Source: Mycolicibacter hiberniae (lineage in GTDB: Bacteria; Actinomycetota; Actinomycetes; Mycobacteriales; Mycobacteriaceae). Taken from it: DNA of 64,000 bases. The position numbers were made by a program, and so were the translations under genes. Positions 35,986 to 46,480 of the stretch are shown here, one piece after another. The DNA is taken from the NCBI RefSeq assembly GCF_010729485.1, contig NZ_AP022609.1:2170001-2234000 (forward strand). Reading direction: 5' to 3'. Numbering within the stretch: the stretch's first letter is position 1; every line of letters begins with the position of its first letter. The notes beneath the pieces are model-generated. The model was not told the DNA's origin, searched no databases, and saw only the letters and a list, made by a program, of their open reading frames with translations.

Positions 35986-38900
35986 CATGGCTGGCTGGAA
36001 ACGAGTTCTTCGCCCCGGATGCGCTGCGAGATCACCGCGGTGATCCCGTCGCCCTGCATGGTCACCCCATAGAGCGCGTCGGCGACCTCCATGGTCGGCT
36101 TCTGGTGGGTGATCACGATGAGCTGCGAGCGGGCCCGCAGCATCTCGAACAGCGCCAGCAGGCGGCGCAGGTTGGTGTCGTCCAGCGCGGCCTCCACCTC
36201 GTCCATGATGTAGAACGGCGACGGGCGGGCCCGGAAGATCGCGACCAGCATGGCAATGGCCGTCAGCGACTTCTCGCCGCCGGACAGCAGCGACAGCCGC
36301 TTGACCTTCTTGCCCGGCGGGCGGGCTTCGACGTCGACGCCGGTGGTCAGCATGTCGCTGGGATCGGTCAGCAGCAGCCGCCCCTCCCCGCCGGGGAACA
36401 GCGCCGCGAACACCTCGGTGAACTCGCGCTCCACGTCGGCATAGGCGTCGGTGAACACCTGCAGGATGCGCGTGTCGACTTCGGAGACCACGTCGAGGAG
36501 GTCTTTGCGGGCCGCCTTGACGTCCTCGAGCTGGGTGGACAAGAAGTTGTAACGCTCCTCGAGAGCCGCGAACTCCTCCAGCGCCAGGGGGTTGACCCGG
36601 CCCAGTTCGGCGAGCTCACGTTCGGCCCGTTTGGCCCGGCGCTCCTGGGTCGCACGGTCGAAGCGCAACGGGGCGGGCGCGGTCACCAGCTCGCCGCGGT
36701 CGCGGGCCTGCTCGTACTCGGCCATCTCCAGCTCGGTCGGTGGCAGCGCAACATCGGGACCGTATTCGGCGATCAGGTCCGCCGAACTCATGCCGAACTG
36801 TTCGAGCACCGTCTGTTCGAGCTGCTCGATGCGCAGCGCGGCCTGCGCCTTGGCGACCTCGTCGCGGTGCAGCGACTCGGTGAGCGCGGTGAGCCGGGTG
36901 CTCAGCGAGTTCACCTCCTCGCGAACCGCCACCAGCGCGGCGGCCCGCTGCTGGCGTTCGCCGGCGAGTCCGTCGCGGATTCGTGCCGCGGCCGTCACCA
37001 CATGCGCCAGCCGCTGGGCCAGCGAACTGCCGGCGTCGGCCACCGCGGCGGCCGTGGTCGCCGCGCGGGCACGTGCGGCGCGGGCCTGCTCGGCGCGGAC
37101 CCGCGCCTCGCGTTCCGCCGCTGCCGCGCGGCGCAGCGAGTCCGCCTTCCCGCGAACGGCGTTGGCCCGTTCCTCGGCGGTGCGCACCGCGAGCCTGGCT
37201 TCCACCTCGACGCTGCGGGCGGCTTCTGCGGCGGCCGCGATCTGCTGGCGGTCGACCGGTTCCACCGCCTCGGCGGGCTGGTCGGCTTCGGCGTTGCGCA
37301 GCCGGGCCTCGATCTCGCTCAGCTCGGTGACGGCCTGCGCCCGGCCGACCTCCAGCTCGTCGCGTTCGCGCAGCTGACGGCGCCACTGCGCCTCGGCGGC
37401 GCGGGCCTCCTGGCCCAACCGGCCCAGCTGCTCGTGGGTGGCGGCGATGGCGGCATCGGACTCGTTGAGCGCCGCGAGCGCCTGTTCGGTGGCGTCCCGG
37501 CGCGCAGTCTGCTCGGCCAGGGCTCCAGAAAGCGCCGCGCCGAGCTCGCCGGCCTGGGTCTGGGCGGCAGCCAGTTCCGCGCGCGCCTTGTCGATCTCGC
37601 TGTTGATCTCCAGGGTGGAGGGCTTGCGGTCGGATCCGCCGCTGACCCAGCCGGCACCGACCAGGTCGCCGTCGCGGGTGACCGCCCGCAGGCCGGGGTG
37701 CGCGGCCACCAGGTCCAGCGCGTCGGCCAGCTCGGCGACCACCACCACCGACGCCAACATGGCCGTGAGCGCGCCGCGCAACCGGTCGGGGGCGTCGATG
37801 AGCTCCAGTGCCCACAGCGCCCCGTCGGGCAGCGCCGCACGCTGTTCGGGCGCCGACAGCGGCCAGTCCCCCAGCACGATCGCTGCCCGGCCGCCGTCGG
37901 CGTCCTTCAGCGCGTTCAGCGCCGAGCGGGCCGCGCCGGCATTCTCGGCGGCCAGCGCGTCGGCCGCCGAGCCCAGGACCGCGGCCAGCGCCGCCTCGTA
38001 CCCCGAGCGCACCTTGACCAGCTTCGCGATCGAGCCGAACAGGCCGGGACCGCTGTGGTTGGTCGCCAGCCAGGCGGCACCGTCTCGGCGTTCCAGACCC
38101 ATCGACAAAGCCTCGATACGCGCGTGCAGCGAAGCCACCTGCCGTTCGGCGGCCCGTTCGGCGGCCTGCAGCTCGGCCACCCGCTGGTCGGCCAGGCGCA
38201 GCGTCGCCACGGTCCGCTCATGGTGGTCGTCGAGACTGACCTCGCCCTGGTCGAGCTCGACGACCCTGCTCTGCACCGTCTCGAACTCCGCCTGCGCGGC
38301 CTGGGCCCGACCGGCCGCCTCCTCGATGCGGGCCGAGAGCTGGCCCACGTGGGTGTCGATCGACTCGACGCGGGCCCGGATGGTCTCCACCTGGCCGGTC
38401 AGCCGGGCCAGGCCCTCGCGCCGGTCGGCTTCGGCGCGGACCGCGGCCAGATGTGCGCGCTCCGCCTCGGTGCTGCGGCGTTCACGCTCGGCCAGCTCGG
38501 CGCGGGCCGCCTCCAGCCGGAGACCGGCCTCGGCCAGTTCGGCGAGCAGTTGCTGCTCGGCGGCGGCCACCTGTTCGGCCTCGGCTTCCAGCGCGTCCGG
38601 GTCGACTCCGCCGGTGGTGATCGGCTCCTCGTCGAGATGCTGCGCGCGCTCACTGGCGATGCGCACGGTGGCGCTGACCCGCTCGGCCAGGGCCGACAGC
38701 GAGAACCAGGTCTGTTGGGCGGCCTCGGCCCGCTGGGTCAAGGTGGCGACTGCGGACTCGTGGGCGGTCAGTTCATCGGCGGCCACCGCCAGACGCTCGG
38801 TGATCTGGTCGTGTTCGCGACGCAGCGCCGCCTCGGCGTCGGTGGTCCCGGCGAACTCGGCCTGCCTGTTCACCAGATCATCGGCGGTCAGCCGCAGCCG

Positions 38901-39575
38901 GGCGTCGCGTAGGTCGGCCTGGATGGTGGCGGCGCGCCGCGCGACCTCGGCCTGGCGCCCCAGCGGTTTGAGCTGGCGGCGCAGTTCGGTGGTCAGGTCG
39001 GTCAGGCGGGCCAGGTTGGCCGCCATCGCGTCCAGTTTGCGGACCGCCTTCTCCTTGCGCTTGCGGTGCTTGAGCACCCCGGCGGCCTCTTCGATGAACG
39101 CCCGTCGATCTTCCGGTCGCGACTCCAGGATCTGGGCCAGCCGGCCCTGGCCGACGATGACGTGCATCTCCCGGCCGATACCCGAGTCGCTCAGCAGCTC
39201 CTGGACGTCCATCAGCCGGCAGCTCGCGCCGTTGATCTCGTATTCGCTTGCCCCGTCGCGGAACATCCGCCGGGTGATCGACACTTCGGCGTACTCGATC
39301 GGCAGGGCGTTGTCGGAGTTGTCGATGGTGACGGTGACCTCGGCGCGGCCCAGCGGGGCACGCGACGACGTGCCGGCGAAGATGACGTCCTCCATCTTTC
39401 CGCCACGCAGGGTCTTGGCGCTGTGCTCCCCCATCACCCAGGCCAGGGCGTCGACCACGTTGGACTTGCCCGAACCGTTGGGCCCGACCACCGCGGTGAT
39501 GCCCGGCTCGAAGCGCAGAGTCGTCGGCGCTGCGAAGGACTTGAAGCCCTTCAGCGTCAAACTCTTGAGATGCAC
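35985..39575 (-). CDS. smc: Chromosome segregation ATPase SMC
   Basis: SMC with ScpA/ScpB compacts and separates chromosomes. From the GTG at 39575 ([15 protein letters not shown]) the protein has 1196 residues, close to M. tuberculosis SMC. Walker A is GPNGSGKSN near residue 32. Long coiled coils flank a hinge ([21 protein letters not shown] region). The C-terminal head has the signature [13 protein letters not shown] and Walker [14 protein letters not shown]. An in-frame extension to 39749 overlaps acyP antiframe and lacks SMC sequence. It ends at the edge of the 57-bp repeats. Confidence 0.97.
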   Translation of the reverse strand: MHLKSLTLKGFKSFAAPTTLRFEPGITAVVGPNGSGKSNVVDALAWVMGEHSAKTLRGGKMEDVIFAGTSSRAPLGRAEVTVTIDNSDNALPIEYAEVSITRRMFRDGASEYEINGASCRLMDVQELLSDSGIGREMHVIVGQGRLAQILESRPEDRRAFIEEAAGVLKHRKRKEKAVRKLDAMAANLARLTDLTTELRRQLKPLGRQAEVARRAATIQADLRDARLRLTADDLVNRQAEFAGTTDAEAALRREHDQITERLAVAADELTAHESAVATLTQRAEAAQQTWFSLSALAERVSATVRIASERAQHLDEEPITTGGVDPDALEAEAEQVAAAEQQLLAELAEAGLRLEAARAELAERERRSTEAERAHLAAVRAEADRREGLARLTGQVETIRARVESIDTHVGQLSARIEEAAGRAQAAQAEFETVQSRVVELDQGEVSLDDHHERTVATLRLADQRVAELQAAERAAERQVASLHARIEALSMGLERRDGAAWLATNHSGPGLFGSIAKLVKVRSGYEAALAAVLGSAADALAAENAGAARSALNALKDADGGRAAIVLGDWPLSAPEQRAALPDGALWALELIDAPDRLRGALTAMLASVVVVAELADALDLVAAHPGLRAVTRDGDLVGAGWVSGGSDRKPSTLEINSEIDKARAELAAAQTQAGELGAALSGALAEQTARRDATEQALAALNESDAAIAATHEQLGRLGQEARAAEAQWRRQLRERDELEVGRAQAVTELSEIEARLRNAEADQPAEAVEPVDRQQIAAAAEAARSVEVEARLAVRTAEERANAVRGKADSLRRAAAAEREARVRAEQARAARARAATTAAAVADAGSSLAQRLAHVVTAAARIRDGLAGERQQRAAALVAVREEVNSLSTRLTALTESLHRDEVAKAQAALRIEQLEQTVLEQFGMSSADLIAEYGPDVALPPTELEMAEYEQARDRGELVTAPAPLRFDRATQERRAKRAERELAELGRVNPLALEEFAALEERYNFLSTQLEDVKAARKDLLDVVSEVDTRILQVFTDAYADVEREFTEVFAALFPGGEGRLLLTDPSDMLTTGVDVEARPPGKKVKRLSLLSGGEKSLTAIAMLVAIFRARPSPFYIMDEVEAALDDTNLRRLLALFEMLRARSQLIVITHQKPTMEVADALYGVTMQGDGITAVISQRIRGEELVSSQP

Positions 39576-39594
39576 GGGGTCTGAGACTACCGGT

Positions 39595-39876
39595 CTAGCG
39601 TTCGGCGAATCCGTCGATCGGGTCCCCGGCGTCCGCCCAATCGGCGACGACGGTGTCCACCCGGCCGGGCGTCGTCCCGCCCTGCAGCAGCTCCAGCAGG
39701 CGCTGGCAATCGGCCCGCGGACCCTGGGCGACGACGTGTACGCGCCCATCCGGGCGGTTGGCGGCGTACCCCGTCAGCCCCAGTTCCAGCGCCCGCGAAC
39801 GGGTCCACCACCGAAAGCCGACCCCCTGGACCCGCCCGTGCACCCAGGCGGACAGGCGGACGTCAGGCCCGGTCAC
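39595..39876 (-). CDS. acyP: Acylphosphatase
   Basis: A 93-residue acylphosphatase hydrolysing acyl phosphates. The phosphate-binding [12 protein letters not shown] with its Arg, and the catalytic Asn in GYAANRPDG, are present. GTG at 39876 overlaps the end of the osmC-like gene by 14 bases. It is 19 bases upstream of smc and likely co-transcribed. Same place as M. tuberculosis Rv2922A. Confidence 0.93.
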   Translation of the reverse strand: MTGPDVRLSAWVHGRVQGVGFRWWTRSRALELGLTGYAANRPDGRVHVVAQGPRADCQRLLELLQGGTTPGRVDTVVADWADAGDPIDGFAER

Positions 39877-40279
39877 CGGAGTCGACGGCAAAACGCACCT
39901 CGGTGCCCGATTTGAGGGTGCGGCCCACCGTGCAGACTTGGTCGATGGCCCGAGCGACGACGGTGAGCAACCGCTGCTTTTCGGCCTCGTCGAGACCCGA
40001 CAGGTCCAGCTCCAGCGTCTCCTCCAGCAGCGGGTAGCGCTCCTGTTCGCGATCGGCGGGCCCCGAGACCCGGATCGTCGCCGCATAGTCGTCGCCGAGG
40101 CGGCGGGACAGCGGCGCGTCACTGGCCATGCCGCTGCACGCGGCCAGCGCGATCTTCAGCAGCTCTCCGGGAGTGAAGACGCCGTCGACGTCTTCGTTGC
40201 CCACCAGCACCTGCGCCCCCCTGGAACTGTGTCCGGTGTAGCTGCGGACTCCTGTTCGTTGAACCCATAGTTCCGTCAT
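39863..40279 (-). CDS. OsmC-family peroxiredoxin-like protein (Rv2923c-like)
   Basis: A 138-residue OsmC/Ohr-fold protein. The two redox cysteines are in [11 protein letters not shown] and [11 protein letters not shown], the usual positions for thiol-dependent reduction of organic hydroperoxides. It heads the osmC-acyP-smc-ftsY run on the minus strand and diverges from the DJ-1-like gene. Confidence 0.9.
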   Translation of the reverse strand: MTELWVQRTGVRSYTGHSSRGAQVLVGNEDVDGVFTPGELLKIALAACSGMASDAPLSRRLGDDYAATIRVSGPADREQERYPLLEETLELDLSGLDEAEKQRLLTVVARAIDQVCTVGRTLKSGTEVRFAVDSGDRA

Positions 40280-40405
40280 GAGGACATCTTGGCAGCCGCG
40301 GGCCTTCCCTCGCCGAACGTGTACTCAGCCCGATAAAACCGCCGATTTCCCGGACCCATTACACGCTCGGTGAACCGTGGCGCGGCGCGTAGTGTCGTCT
40401 GGGTC

Positions 40406-41035
40406 ATGCAGGTAGCGATTCCACTGTTCCCGCGCTACACCGCGCTCGACGCGATCGGGCCGTATGAGGTGCTGCAACGGATCCCCGACGCCGAGGTGAT
40501 CTTCGTCGGGCACCGCCGCGGCGAGGTGCGCAGCGACAACGGAATGCTCGGGATCATCTGCGACGCCCGGTTCGACGAGCTGCCGCGCCCGGATCTGCTG
40601 GTCGTACCCGGGGGGATCGGGACGCGCGCCCTGCTCGGCGACACCGAGTTGCTCGACTGGGTACGCGAGGCCCATCTCCATACCCGGTTCACCACCTCGG
40701 TGTGTACCGGTTCGCTGCTGCTGGCCGCAGCGGGCCTGCTGGACGGGTTGACCGCGACCACCCACTGGGGCGCCGTCGAGCTTCTGGAGCATCTCGGCGC
40801 CCGCTATGTGGATCAGCGCGTGGTCGAACACCTGCCGCGCCGGATTGTGACCTCCGCGGGGGTCTCCAGCGGGATCGACATGGCGCTGCGGCTCGTCGAA
40901 CTGCTACTGGACGCCGAGACTTCCTGCGCCGTACAGCTTTTGATCGAGTACGACCCGCAGCCACCGTTCGACTGCGGCTCCCGGGCCAAGGCCGCCGAGG
41001 CTGTTCGGCAACGGGCGGCGCAGCTGCGGCGCTGA
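40406..41035 (+). CDS. DJ-1/PfpI-family protein, isonitrile-hydratase-like
   Basis: A 209-residue class I glutamine-amidotransferase-like protein. The nucleophile elbow is TTSVCTGSLL with Cys100-Thr101; Asp15 in TALDAIGPYEVL matches the Asp of Pseudomonas isonitrile hydratase, which uses an Asp/Cys/Thr set as I recall. No AraC helix-turn-helix is attached, so it is likely an enzyme. ATG 40406 is preceded by a TAGTGT -10-like hexamer at 40391-40396. It is co-directional with the PIG-L gene 18 bases on; both are inserted between Rv2923c- and mutM-type genes. Confidence 0.82.
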   Translation: MQVAIPLFPRYTALDAIGPYEVLQRIPDAEVIFVGHRRGEVRSDNGMLGIICDARFDELPRPDLLVVPGGIGTRALLGDTELLDWVREAHLHTRFTTSVCTGSLLLAAAGLLDGLTATTHWGAVELLEHLGARYVDQRVVEHLPRRIVTSAGVSSGIDMALRLVELLLDAETSCAVQLLIEYDPQPPFDCGSRAKAAEAVRQRAAQLRR

Positions 41036-41053
41036 CGGGCATACTGATTCGGT

Positions 41054-41827
41054 ATGGCCACCGTGGTCGCGTTTCACGCCCACCCCGACGACGAGGTGAT
41101 CCTGACCGGGGGCACGCTGGCGCGGGCCGCCGCCGAAGGGCACCGCGTGGTGATCGTGGTGGCGACCGACGGACGCGTCAGCGACGACGACGCGGACCGG
41201 CTGGGCGAACTGCGCTCGAGTGCGGCAATCCTCGGCGCCCACCGGGTCGAGTGCCTCGGATACGCCGACAGCGGGTTCGGCCCCGAGTTTCCCGCCGACC
41301 CGCCGGGGCGGGTCCGATTCGCCCGCGCCGACATTGCGGAGGCGGCCCGGCGGCTGGCGGACATCCTGACCGAGGAGCGCGCCGAACTGCTGTTGAGCTA
41401 CCAGTCCAACGGCGGCTACGGCCACCGGGATCACGTACGGGTTCACCAGGTCGGCAAACAGGCGGCGCAGATCGCGGCGACGCCGCGGGTGCTCGAGGCG
41501 ACGATGCCCCGCGAGATGCTGGCCCGGATCGCCGAAGCCGCACGGTGGGTTCGGCTGCCGGCCCCCTACCACCGCGATGTGGTGCGCACGGCCTACGCGC
41601 CACGGGCGCACATCACGCACCGGATCAATGTGTTCCGGTTTGCCCGGCAGAAGCGCGATGCCCTGGCCGAACACCGTTCTCAGATCAGCGCGAGCCCCGC
41701 CGCGGCACGGCTTGTCGCGTTGCTGATGCGGCTGCCTCCCCAGGCGGCGGGGGTGATGTTCGGGCGGGAATGGTTCATCGACCCGGATCGGGAACCGGGC
41801 CCGGTGTACCGCGACATCTTCGCCTGA
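41054..41827 (+). CDS. PIG-L/LmbE-family zinc deacetylase
   Basis: A 257-residue PIG-L family protein. The zinc/catalytic motif is HAHPDDE (8-14), and the second ligand motif is GGYGHRDHVRVH. Relatives include MshB (mycothiol synthesis) and Mca (mycothiol S-conjugate amidase), but those lie elsewhere in mycobacteria, so the substrate is unknown. It may work with the preceding DJ-1-like enzyme in breakdown of an N-acyl or isonitrile compound; that is a guess from adjacency. Confidence 0.85.
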   Translation: MATVVAFHAHPDDEVILTGGTLARAAAEGHRVVIVVATDGRVSDDDADRLGELRSSAAILGAHRVECLGYADSGFGPEFPADPPGRVRFARADIAEAARRLADILTEERAELLLSYQSNGGYGHRDHVRVHQVGKQAAQIAATPRVLEATMPREMLARIAEAARWVRLPAPYHRDVVRTAYAPRAHITHRINVFRFARQKRDALAEHRSQISASPAAARLVALLMRLPPQAAGVMFGREWFIDPDREPGPVYRDIFA

Positions 41828-41849
41828 GCGCGGACGCGTAAATCGGTTG

Positions 41850-42695
41850 TCAGCGTTGGCACTGCGGGCAGAAGTACGACGAGCGGTTCATGAATTTGGC
41901 GCGGCGAATCGGTGTTCCGCAACGCCGGCACGGCTCGTCCTGACGCCCGTAGGCGTCCAGCGACCGGCTGAAGTAACCGGATTCACCGTTGACGTTGACA
42001 TACAGCGAATCGAACGAGGTGCCTCCGGCGGCCAGCGCGTCGCGCATCACCTCGGCGGCGGCCGCCAGCAGCGCCCGCAGCCGCGGCCGGGACAACCGGT
42101 CGGCCGTCCGGGTGCCACGGATTCCGGCTCGCCACAGGGCTTCGTCGGCGTAGATGTTGCCGATCCCCGACACCACGGTCTGGTCGAGGAGCTGCCGCTT
42201 GATCTCGGAGTGCTTGCCGCGCAACACCTCGACAACCGATTCGGCGTCGAAGCGCGGGTCCAGCGGGTCGCGGGCGATGTGCGCGACCGGCACCGGCAGT
42301 AGGCTGCCGTCCACCTCGACGAGGTCGGTGAGCTGCCACCCGCCGAAGGTCCGCTGGTCGACGAAGCTGACCTTCGTCCCGTCCTCGAGCACCGCGGCGA
42401 TCCGCAGGTGCCGGGTGTCGGGCAGGTCCCCCAGCAGCATCTGGCCGCTCATCCCCAGGTGCACCACGAGCGCCTCGTCGGCGGTGGATCCGTTCAGCAG
42501 CAGCCACAGGTACTTGCCCCGCCGATCGATGCCGGTGATCCGGGCGCCCAGCAACCGCCCGGTCAGGTCGGCCGGGCCCGCCTCGTGCCGGCGCACCGCC
42601 CGCGGATGGTGCACCCGCACCGCGGTGATGGTGCGCCCCACCACATGCTCTGCCAGGCCGCGCCGGACCACCTCGACCTCGGGAAGTTCCGGCAT
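41850..42695 (-). CDS. mutM: Formamidopyrimidine-DNA glycosylase MutM (Fpg)
   Basis: MutM removes 8-oxoguanine and ring-opened purines. The 281-residue protein keeps the N-terminal PELPEVE with catalytic Pro2 and Glu3, Lys in [10 protein letters not shown], the helix-two-turn-helix [14 protein letters not shown], and the zinc finger CRRCGTP...CPQCQ at the C-terminus. It lies 2 bases after rnc, as in M. tuberculosis (Rv2925c-Rv2924c). Confidence 0.96.
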   Translation of the reverse strand: MPELPEVEVVRRGLAEHVVGRTITAVRVHHPRAVRRHEAGPADLTGRLLGARITGIDRRGKYLWLLLNGSTADEALVVHLGMSGQMLLGDLPDTRHLRIAAVLEDGTKVSFVDQRTFGGWQLTDLVEVDGSLLPVPVAHIARDPLDPRFDAESVVEVLRGKHSEIKRQLLDQTVVSGIGNIYADEALWRAGIRGTRTADRLSRPRLRALLAAAAEVMRDALAAGGTSFDSLYVNVNGESGYFSRSLDAYGRQDEPCRRCGTPIRRAKFMNRSSYFCPQCQR

Positions 42696-42697
42696 CG

Positions 42698-43426
42698 TCA
42701 GCCCTGCGGTGCTTCGTCCACCGCGTCCGAGTCGTCCGAGTCGTCCAGGGCGTGCCAGGCCGCCGCCGCGGCCTTCTGCTCGGCTTCCTTCTTGGTCCGG
42801 CCGACGCCGCTGCCGTAGGCGGTATCGGAGACGACGACGGTCGCGGTGAACTCGCGGTCATGGTCGGGCCCGGTCGAGGTGACCCGGTAGGACGGCACGC
42901 CGACCCCGCGGGCGGCCGTCAGTTCCTGCAGGCTGGTCTTCCAGTCCAGACCGGCGCCCAGGGTCGCCGCGGTGTCGAGCAGCGGACCGAACAGGCGCAG
43001 GATCACCTCCCGGACGACGTCGATGCCGTGCTGCAGGTACACCGCTCCCAGCAGCGATTCCATCCCATCGGCCAGGATGCTGGACTTGTCGGCGCCGCCG
43101 GTGTTCACCTCGCCGCGGCCGAGCAGCAGATGAGCGCCCAGACCGTCTTCGGTCAGGCCGCGCGCCACACCGGCCAGGGCGGAGGTGTTGACCACGCTGG
43201 CACGCAGCTTGGCCAGATCGCCCTCCGGGCGGTCCGGGTGCCGGTGGAACAGCTCATCGGTGATGGTCAGCCCGAGTACGGCGTCGCCCAGGAACTCCAG
43301 GCGCTCATTGGTGGGCAGCCCGCCGTGCTCATAGGCATAGCTGCGGTGGGTGACGGCCAGCGTCAGCAGGTCGTCGGGCAGGTCCACGCCGAGAGCATCG
43401 AGCACGGCTTGACGGGGACGGCTCAC
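42698..43426 (-). CDS. rnc: Ribonuclease III
   Basis: RNase III cleaves double-stranded RNA and processes rRNA. The 242-residue protein has the signature [14 protein letters not shown] with catalytic acidic residues, a second acidic site ([11 protein letters not shown]), and a C-terminal double-stranded RNA-binding domain ([17 protein letters not shown] ... [13 protein letters not shown]). GTG 43426 overlaps the stop of the DUF177 gene by 4 bases. Confidence 0.96.
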   Translation of the reverse strand: MSRPRQAVLDALGVDLPDDLLTLAVTHRSYAYEHGGLPTNERLEFLGDAVLGLTITDELFHRHPDRPEGDLAKLRASVVNTSALAGVARGLTEDGLGAHLLLGRGEVNTGGADKSSILADGMESLLGAVYLQHGIDVVREVILRLFGPLLDTAATLGAGLDWKTSLQELTAARGVGVPSYRVTSTGPDHDREFTATVVVSDTAYGSGVGRTKKEAEQKAAAAAWHALDDSDDSDAVDEAPQG

Positions 43427-44031
43427 CGCCCACCGTCATCGCCGCGCGGGTTCTCCTCCTGGGCCGCAAGAATTCCCGTCAGCTTCGACCAGCGCGGGTC
43501 GATCTTGTCGTGGTGGTGTCCGGGTCCCGCGGAAGCCAGCAGCGCACCGCAGTCCGGGCACAGGCCCGGGCAGTCCGGATCGCACAGCGGTGACAACGGC
43601 AACGCCAGGCAGACCGCGTCGACGATGGCCTGTTGGAGGTCCACGCCGTCATCGACGACGCGGCCCATCTCGTCGTCGTCGGTGGTGGCGTCGGTGGCGC
43701 TTTCGGGGTAGGCGAACAGCTCAGTCAGCTCGACCTCGACGGCCCCGGTCAGCGGTTGCAGGCAGCGCGCGCATTCGCCGGCGGTGGCGGCCGAGACCGT
43801 GCCGCTGACCAGCACGCCCTCCGAGACCGACTCCACCCGCAGATCGAGGTCCACTGCGGTGTCCGGCGGAATCGCCACCAGGTCCAGCCCGATACGGGTG
43901 GGACTGACCCGCTGCTCGCGCAACGGCATCAGCGCGCCGGGGCGTCGCCCGAGCCGGGAGACGTTGACCAGGAACGGTGCAGGCCGTGCCCGCTGTGTGC
44001 GCTGCGTGCCTGCGCCGGGGTGCCTCGCCAT
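43423..44031 (-). CDS. DUF177/YceD-family protein (Rv2926c-like)
   Basis: A 202-residue DUF177 protein with the zinc-ribbon-like cysteines [13 protein letters not shown] near residue 155. In other bacteria yceD sits beside rpmF and is linked to 23S rRNA/ribosome accumulation. Here it is coupled to rnc by a 4-base overlap, which supports an RNA-related role. No L32 gene follows. Confidence 0.9.
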   Translation of the reverse strand: MARHPGAGTQRTQRARPAPFLVNVSRLGRRPGALMPLREQRVSPTRIGLDLVAIPPDTAVDLDLRVESVSEGVLVSGTVSAATAGECARCLQPLTGAVEVELTELFAYPESATDATTDDDEMGRVVDDGVDLQQAIVDAVCLALPLSPLCDPDCPGLCPDCGALLASAGPGHHHDKIDPRWSKLTGILAAQEENPRGDDGGR

Positions 44032-44069
44032 GCCGCGATTCTACGCAGCCCTCAGACGGCGTTCGCCGG

Positions 44070-44807
44070 TCAGCGGGTCGCGTAGTCGTGGGTGCCCGCC
44101 GCGGTCCGCAGTTGGTGACGACCGCGGTTGATCGAGCGCAGGGTGCCGTTGAGGAAGTCCTCGAACTCGGCCAGCTTGGCGTCGACGTAGATGTCGCATT
44201 CGCCGCGCATCCGGTCGGCCTCGGCGTGCGCCGAGTCGATCAGCCGGGTGGATTCGGCACGCGCGGCGGTGACCACCTCGTTCTGCGACACCAGGCGCTG
44301 CTGTTCCTTGATGCCTTCCTGCACGGCCTTCTCGTAGGCGGCGTTGCCGCTCTCCACCAGCCGGTCGCATTCCGCCTGGGCGCGGCTGGTGGCGGTCTCG
44401 AACTCCCGCTTCGCGGTGGCGCTGAGCCGGGCCGCCTCCTCGCGGGCTTCACCGACCATCCGCTCGCTGTGGGCACGCGCCTCGGCCACCATCCGGTCGG
44501 CCTGGCCCTTGGCGTCGGCCAGCAGCCGGTCGGCTTCGGCCCGGGCGTGGCTGATCAGGGAGTCCGCTTCTGCGGTGGCCGAGCTGACCATGGACTCGGC
44601 GTGCTCCTTGGCCTCACCGAGCACCGAGTCGCGGGCGTCCAGCACGTCTTGGGCGTCGTCGAGTTCGCCGGGGATGGCGTCCCGGATGTCGTCGATCAGT
44701 TCCAGCACGTCACCGCGGGGTACCACACAGCCTGCCGTCATCGGCACGCCACGGGCCTCTTCGACAATGGAGCCAAGTTCGTCAAGGGCTTCGAACACTC
44801 GGTACAC
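44070..44807 (-). CDS. sepIVA: Septum/DivIVA-like coiled-coil protein SepIVA (Rv2927c-like)
   Basis: A 245-residue coiled-coil protein with heptad-rich Ala/Glu/Arg repeats (residues about 60-200, such as EADRLLADAKGQADRMVAEA). A short N-terminal domain MYRVFEALDELGSIVEEARG is typical of this family. SepIVA is an essential septation factor in M. smegmatis. GTG 44807 has GGAGGG about 9 bases upstream. In M. tuberculosis the next gene beyond is tesA and the PDIM locus; here it is purU. Confidence 0.9.
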   Translation of the reverse strand: MYRVFEALDELGSIVEEARGVPMTAGCVVPRGDVLELIDDIRDAIPGELDDAQDVLDARDSVLGEAKEHAESMVSSATAEADSLISHARAEADRLLADAKGQADRMVAEARAHSERMVGEAREEAARLSATAKREFETATSRAQAECDRLVESGNAAYEKAVQEGIKEQQRLVSQNEVVTAARAESTRLIDSAHAEADRMRGECDIYVDAKLAEFEDFLNGTLRSINRGRHQLRTAAGTHDYATR

Positions 44808-44947
44808 GGCAGCACCCTCCAGACATAGTTGTTGTTACTAGTGTGCCCTGTGTTACGTGTGTGACTGGGTTAGTCGCCCGGTGTGTCGGATTCTGGTCCC
44901 CTGCACCGGTAGCCTGACCCGTTGAAGTCCAGATCGGAAGGGTGGCC

Positions 44948-45889
44948 ATGACGAACGGTTCTGGGGGCCACGGGGGCGCCGCGAGACCAGGGCAGGCTCC
45001 GCAGGGCTATCCGCAGCAGTCCGGCGCGCAGGCGACCACCGATATCGGCCGGCTGCTGCTGCGATGCCGGGACAATCACGGGATCATCGCCGCAGTCAGC
45101 GCCTTTCTGGCCGACGCCGGCGCCAACATCATCTCGCTGGATCAACACTCGACGGCCCCCGAAGACGGGACATTCGTGCAGCGGGCGATCTTTCACCTGC
45201 CCGGCCTGCCGGCTGCCCTCGACGGGCTCCAGGAGAGATTCGGCGCCACAGTCGCCGAGCGGTTCGCGATGGACTACCGGTTCACCGAGGCCGCCAAGCC
45301 CAAACGAGTGGCGATCATGGCGTCCAAGACCGACCACTGCCTGCTGGACCTGTTGTGGCGCAACCGCCGCGGGGAGCTGGAGATGACGGTGGCCATGGTG
45401 ATCTCCAACCACCCGGACCTGGCCGACCAGGTGCGCCCGTTCGGCGTGCCGTTCTTCCATATCCCCGCGACCCGCGACATCCGCGCCGAGGCAGAACAGC
45501 GTCAGCTCCAGTTGCTCTGCGGCAACGTGGACCTGGTGGTGCTGGCGCGCTACATGCAGATCATCACCGGCGATTTCATCGAGGCGGTGGGCTGTCCGCT
45601 GATCAACATCCACCACTCGTTCCTGCCCGCGTTCATCGGCGCGGCGCCTTACCAGCGGGCCCGGGAACGGGGCGTGAAGCTGATCGGCGCCACCGCGCAC
45701 TACGTGACCGAGGTGCTCGACGAGGGCCCGATCATCGAACAGGACGTGGTGCGGGTGGACCACACCCACAGCGTCACCGATCTGGTGCGACTGGGCGCCG
45801 ATGTGGAGCGGGCGGTGTTGTCGCGGGCGGTGCAGTGGCATTGCCAGGACCGGGTGATCCGGGTGGGCAACGAGACGGTGGTGCTCTAG
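44948..45889 (+). CDS. purU: Formyltetrahydrofolate deformylase PurU
   Basis: PurU hydrolyses 10-formyl-THF to formate and THF, balancing one-carbon pools. The 313-residue protein has a poorly conserved Gly/Gln-rich N-terminus, an ACT domain (about 33-110) and a formyltransferase-fold domain with INIHHSFLPAF (catalytic His and nearby Asn) and an Asp in HYVTEVLDEGPII. ATG 44948 has GGAAGG 6 bases upstream. It is divergent from sepIVA over 140 bases. Confidence 0.95.
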   Translation: MTNGSGGHGGAARPGQAPQGYPQQSGAQATTDIGRLLLRCRDNHGIIAAVSAFLADAGANIISLDQHSTAPEDGTFVQRAIFHLPGLPAALDGLQERFGATVAERFAMDYRFTEAAKPKRVAIMASKTDHCLLDLLWRNRRGELEMTVAMVISNHPDLADQVRPFGVPFFHIPATRDIRAEAEQRQLQLLCGNVDLVVLARYMQIITGDFIEAVGCPLINIHHSFLPAFIGAAPYQRARERGVKLIGATAHYVTEVLDEGPIIEQDVVRVDHTHSVTDLVRLGADVERAVLSRAVQWHCQDRVIRVGNETVVL

Positions 45890-45925
45890 CGGCTCGCGCC
45901 GTCGGCCTCGAGTACCGTGGTCCGC

Positions 45926-46480
45926 ATGCTCGTCGAGGACCTGTTTCCCACCGTGCCGACGACCGCCGCCGAGGCTTTGGAGATCTTCGATGCCGCGGAG
46001 GCAGTCGATCCCGATTTCATGATCGGAACCTGGCACGGCGCGGAGCTTCCGACCGGCCACCCCCTGGACGGTCTGCTGGCCGCCAGCGGCTGGTGGGGCA
46101 AGCAGTTCGTGGATGCCGAGACCGTGCATCCGCTGTTGTTCCCCACCCGGGACGGGTCCGCGCTCTGGGCCTTCAACCCGGTACTGGCGTTCAGTGTCCT
46201 GGGGCTGGCGACGAAGCTGCCGGCGATGAAGAACCGGGCGGTCGGCGGGCGGATCACACTGCTGGCGCCGTTGGTGCGAACCCGGTCCCCCAAAGCGCGG
46301 TTGCGCACCACGCGGTACCGCGGAGTCGACACCGCGACCATGATCTACGACCAGGCCCCGGTCAACGACGTCTTCCGGCGCCTGTCCGATGACGCGGTGC
46401 TGGGGGCGATGGACCTGCGCGGTTCGGCGCAGCCGTACTTCTTCGTGCTCTACCGCGACGATTCGCTCGCCGTGGCTTAA
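45926..46480 (+). CDS. DUF4334/GXWXG domain protein
   Basis: A 184-residue protein with the GXWXG motif G34-TWHG38 in the N-terminal domain and a DUF4334 C-terminal domain ([20 protein letters not shown], then YFFVLYRD). The family is common in actinobacteria and has no proven function; a lipid- or ligand-binding barrel is suspected. The start ATG is 37 bases after purU. Its stop shares TTAA (46477-46480) with the stop of the convergent carboxyltransferase gene. Confidence 0.85.
   Translation: MLVEDLFPTVPTTAAEALEIFDAAEAVDPDFMIGTWHGAELPTGHPLDGLLAASGWWGKQFVDAETVHPLLFPTRDGSALWAFNPVLAFSVLGLATKLPAMKNRAVGGRITLLAPLVRTRSPKARLRTTRYRGVDTATMIYDQAPVNDVFRRLSDDAVLGAMDLRGSAQPYFFVLYRDDSLAVA

Noticed and set aside
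36105..38912. Very long open frame antiparallel to smc
   Set aside because: Composition mirrors the coiled-coil codons of smc on the other strand; it has no recognisable domain or ribosome site. High-GC genomes give many such frames.
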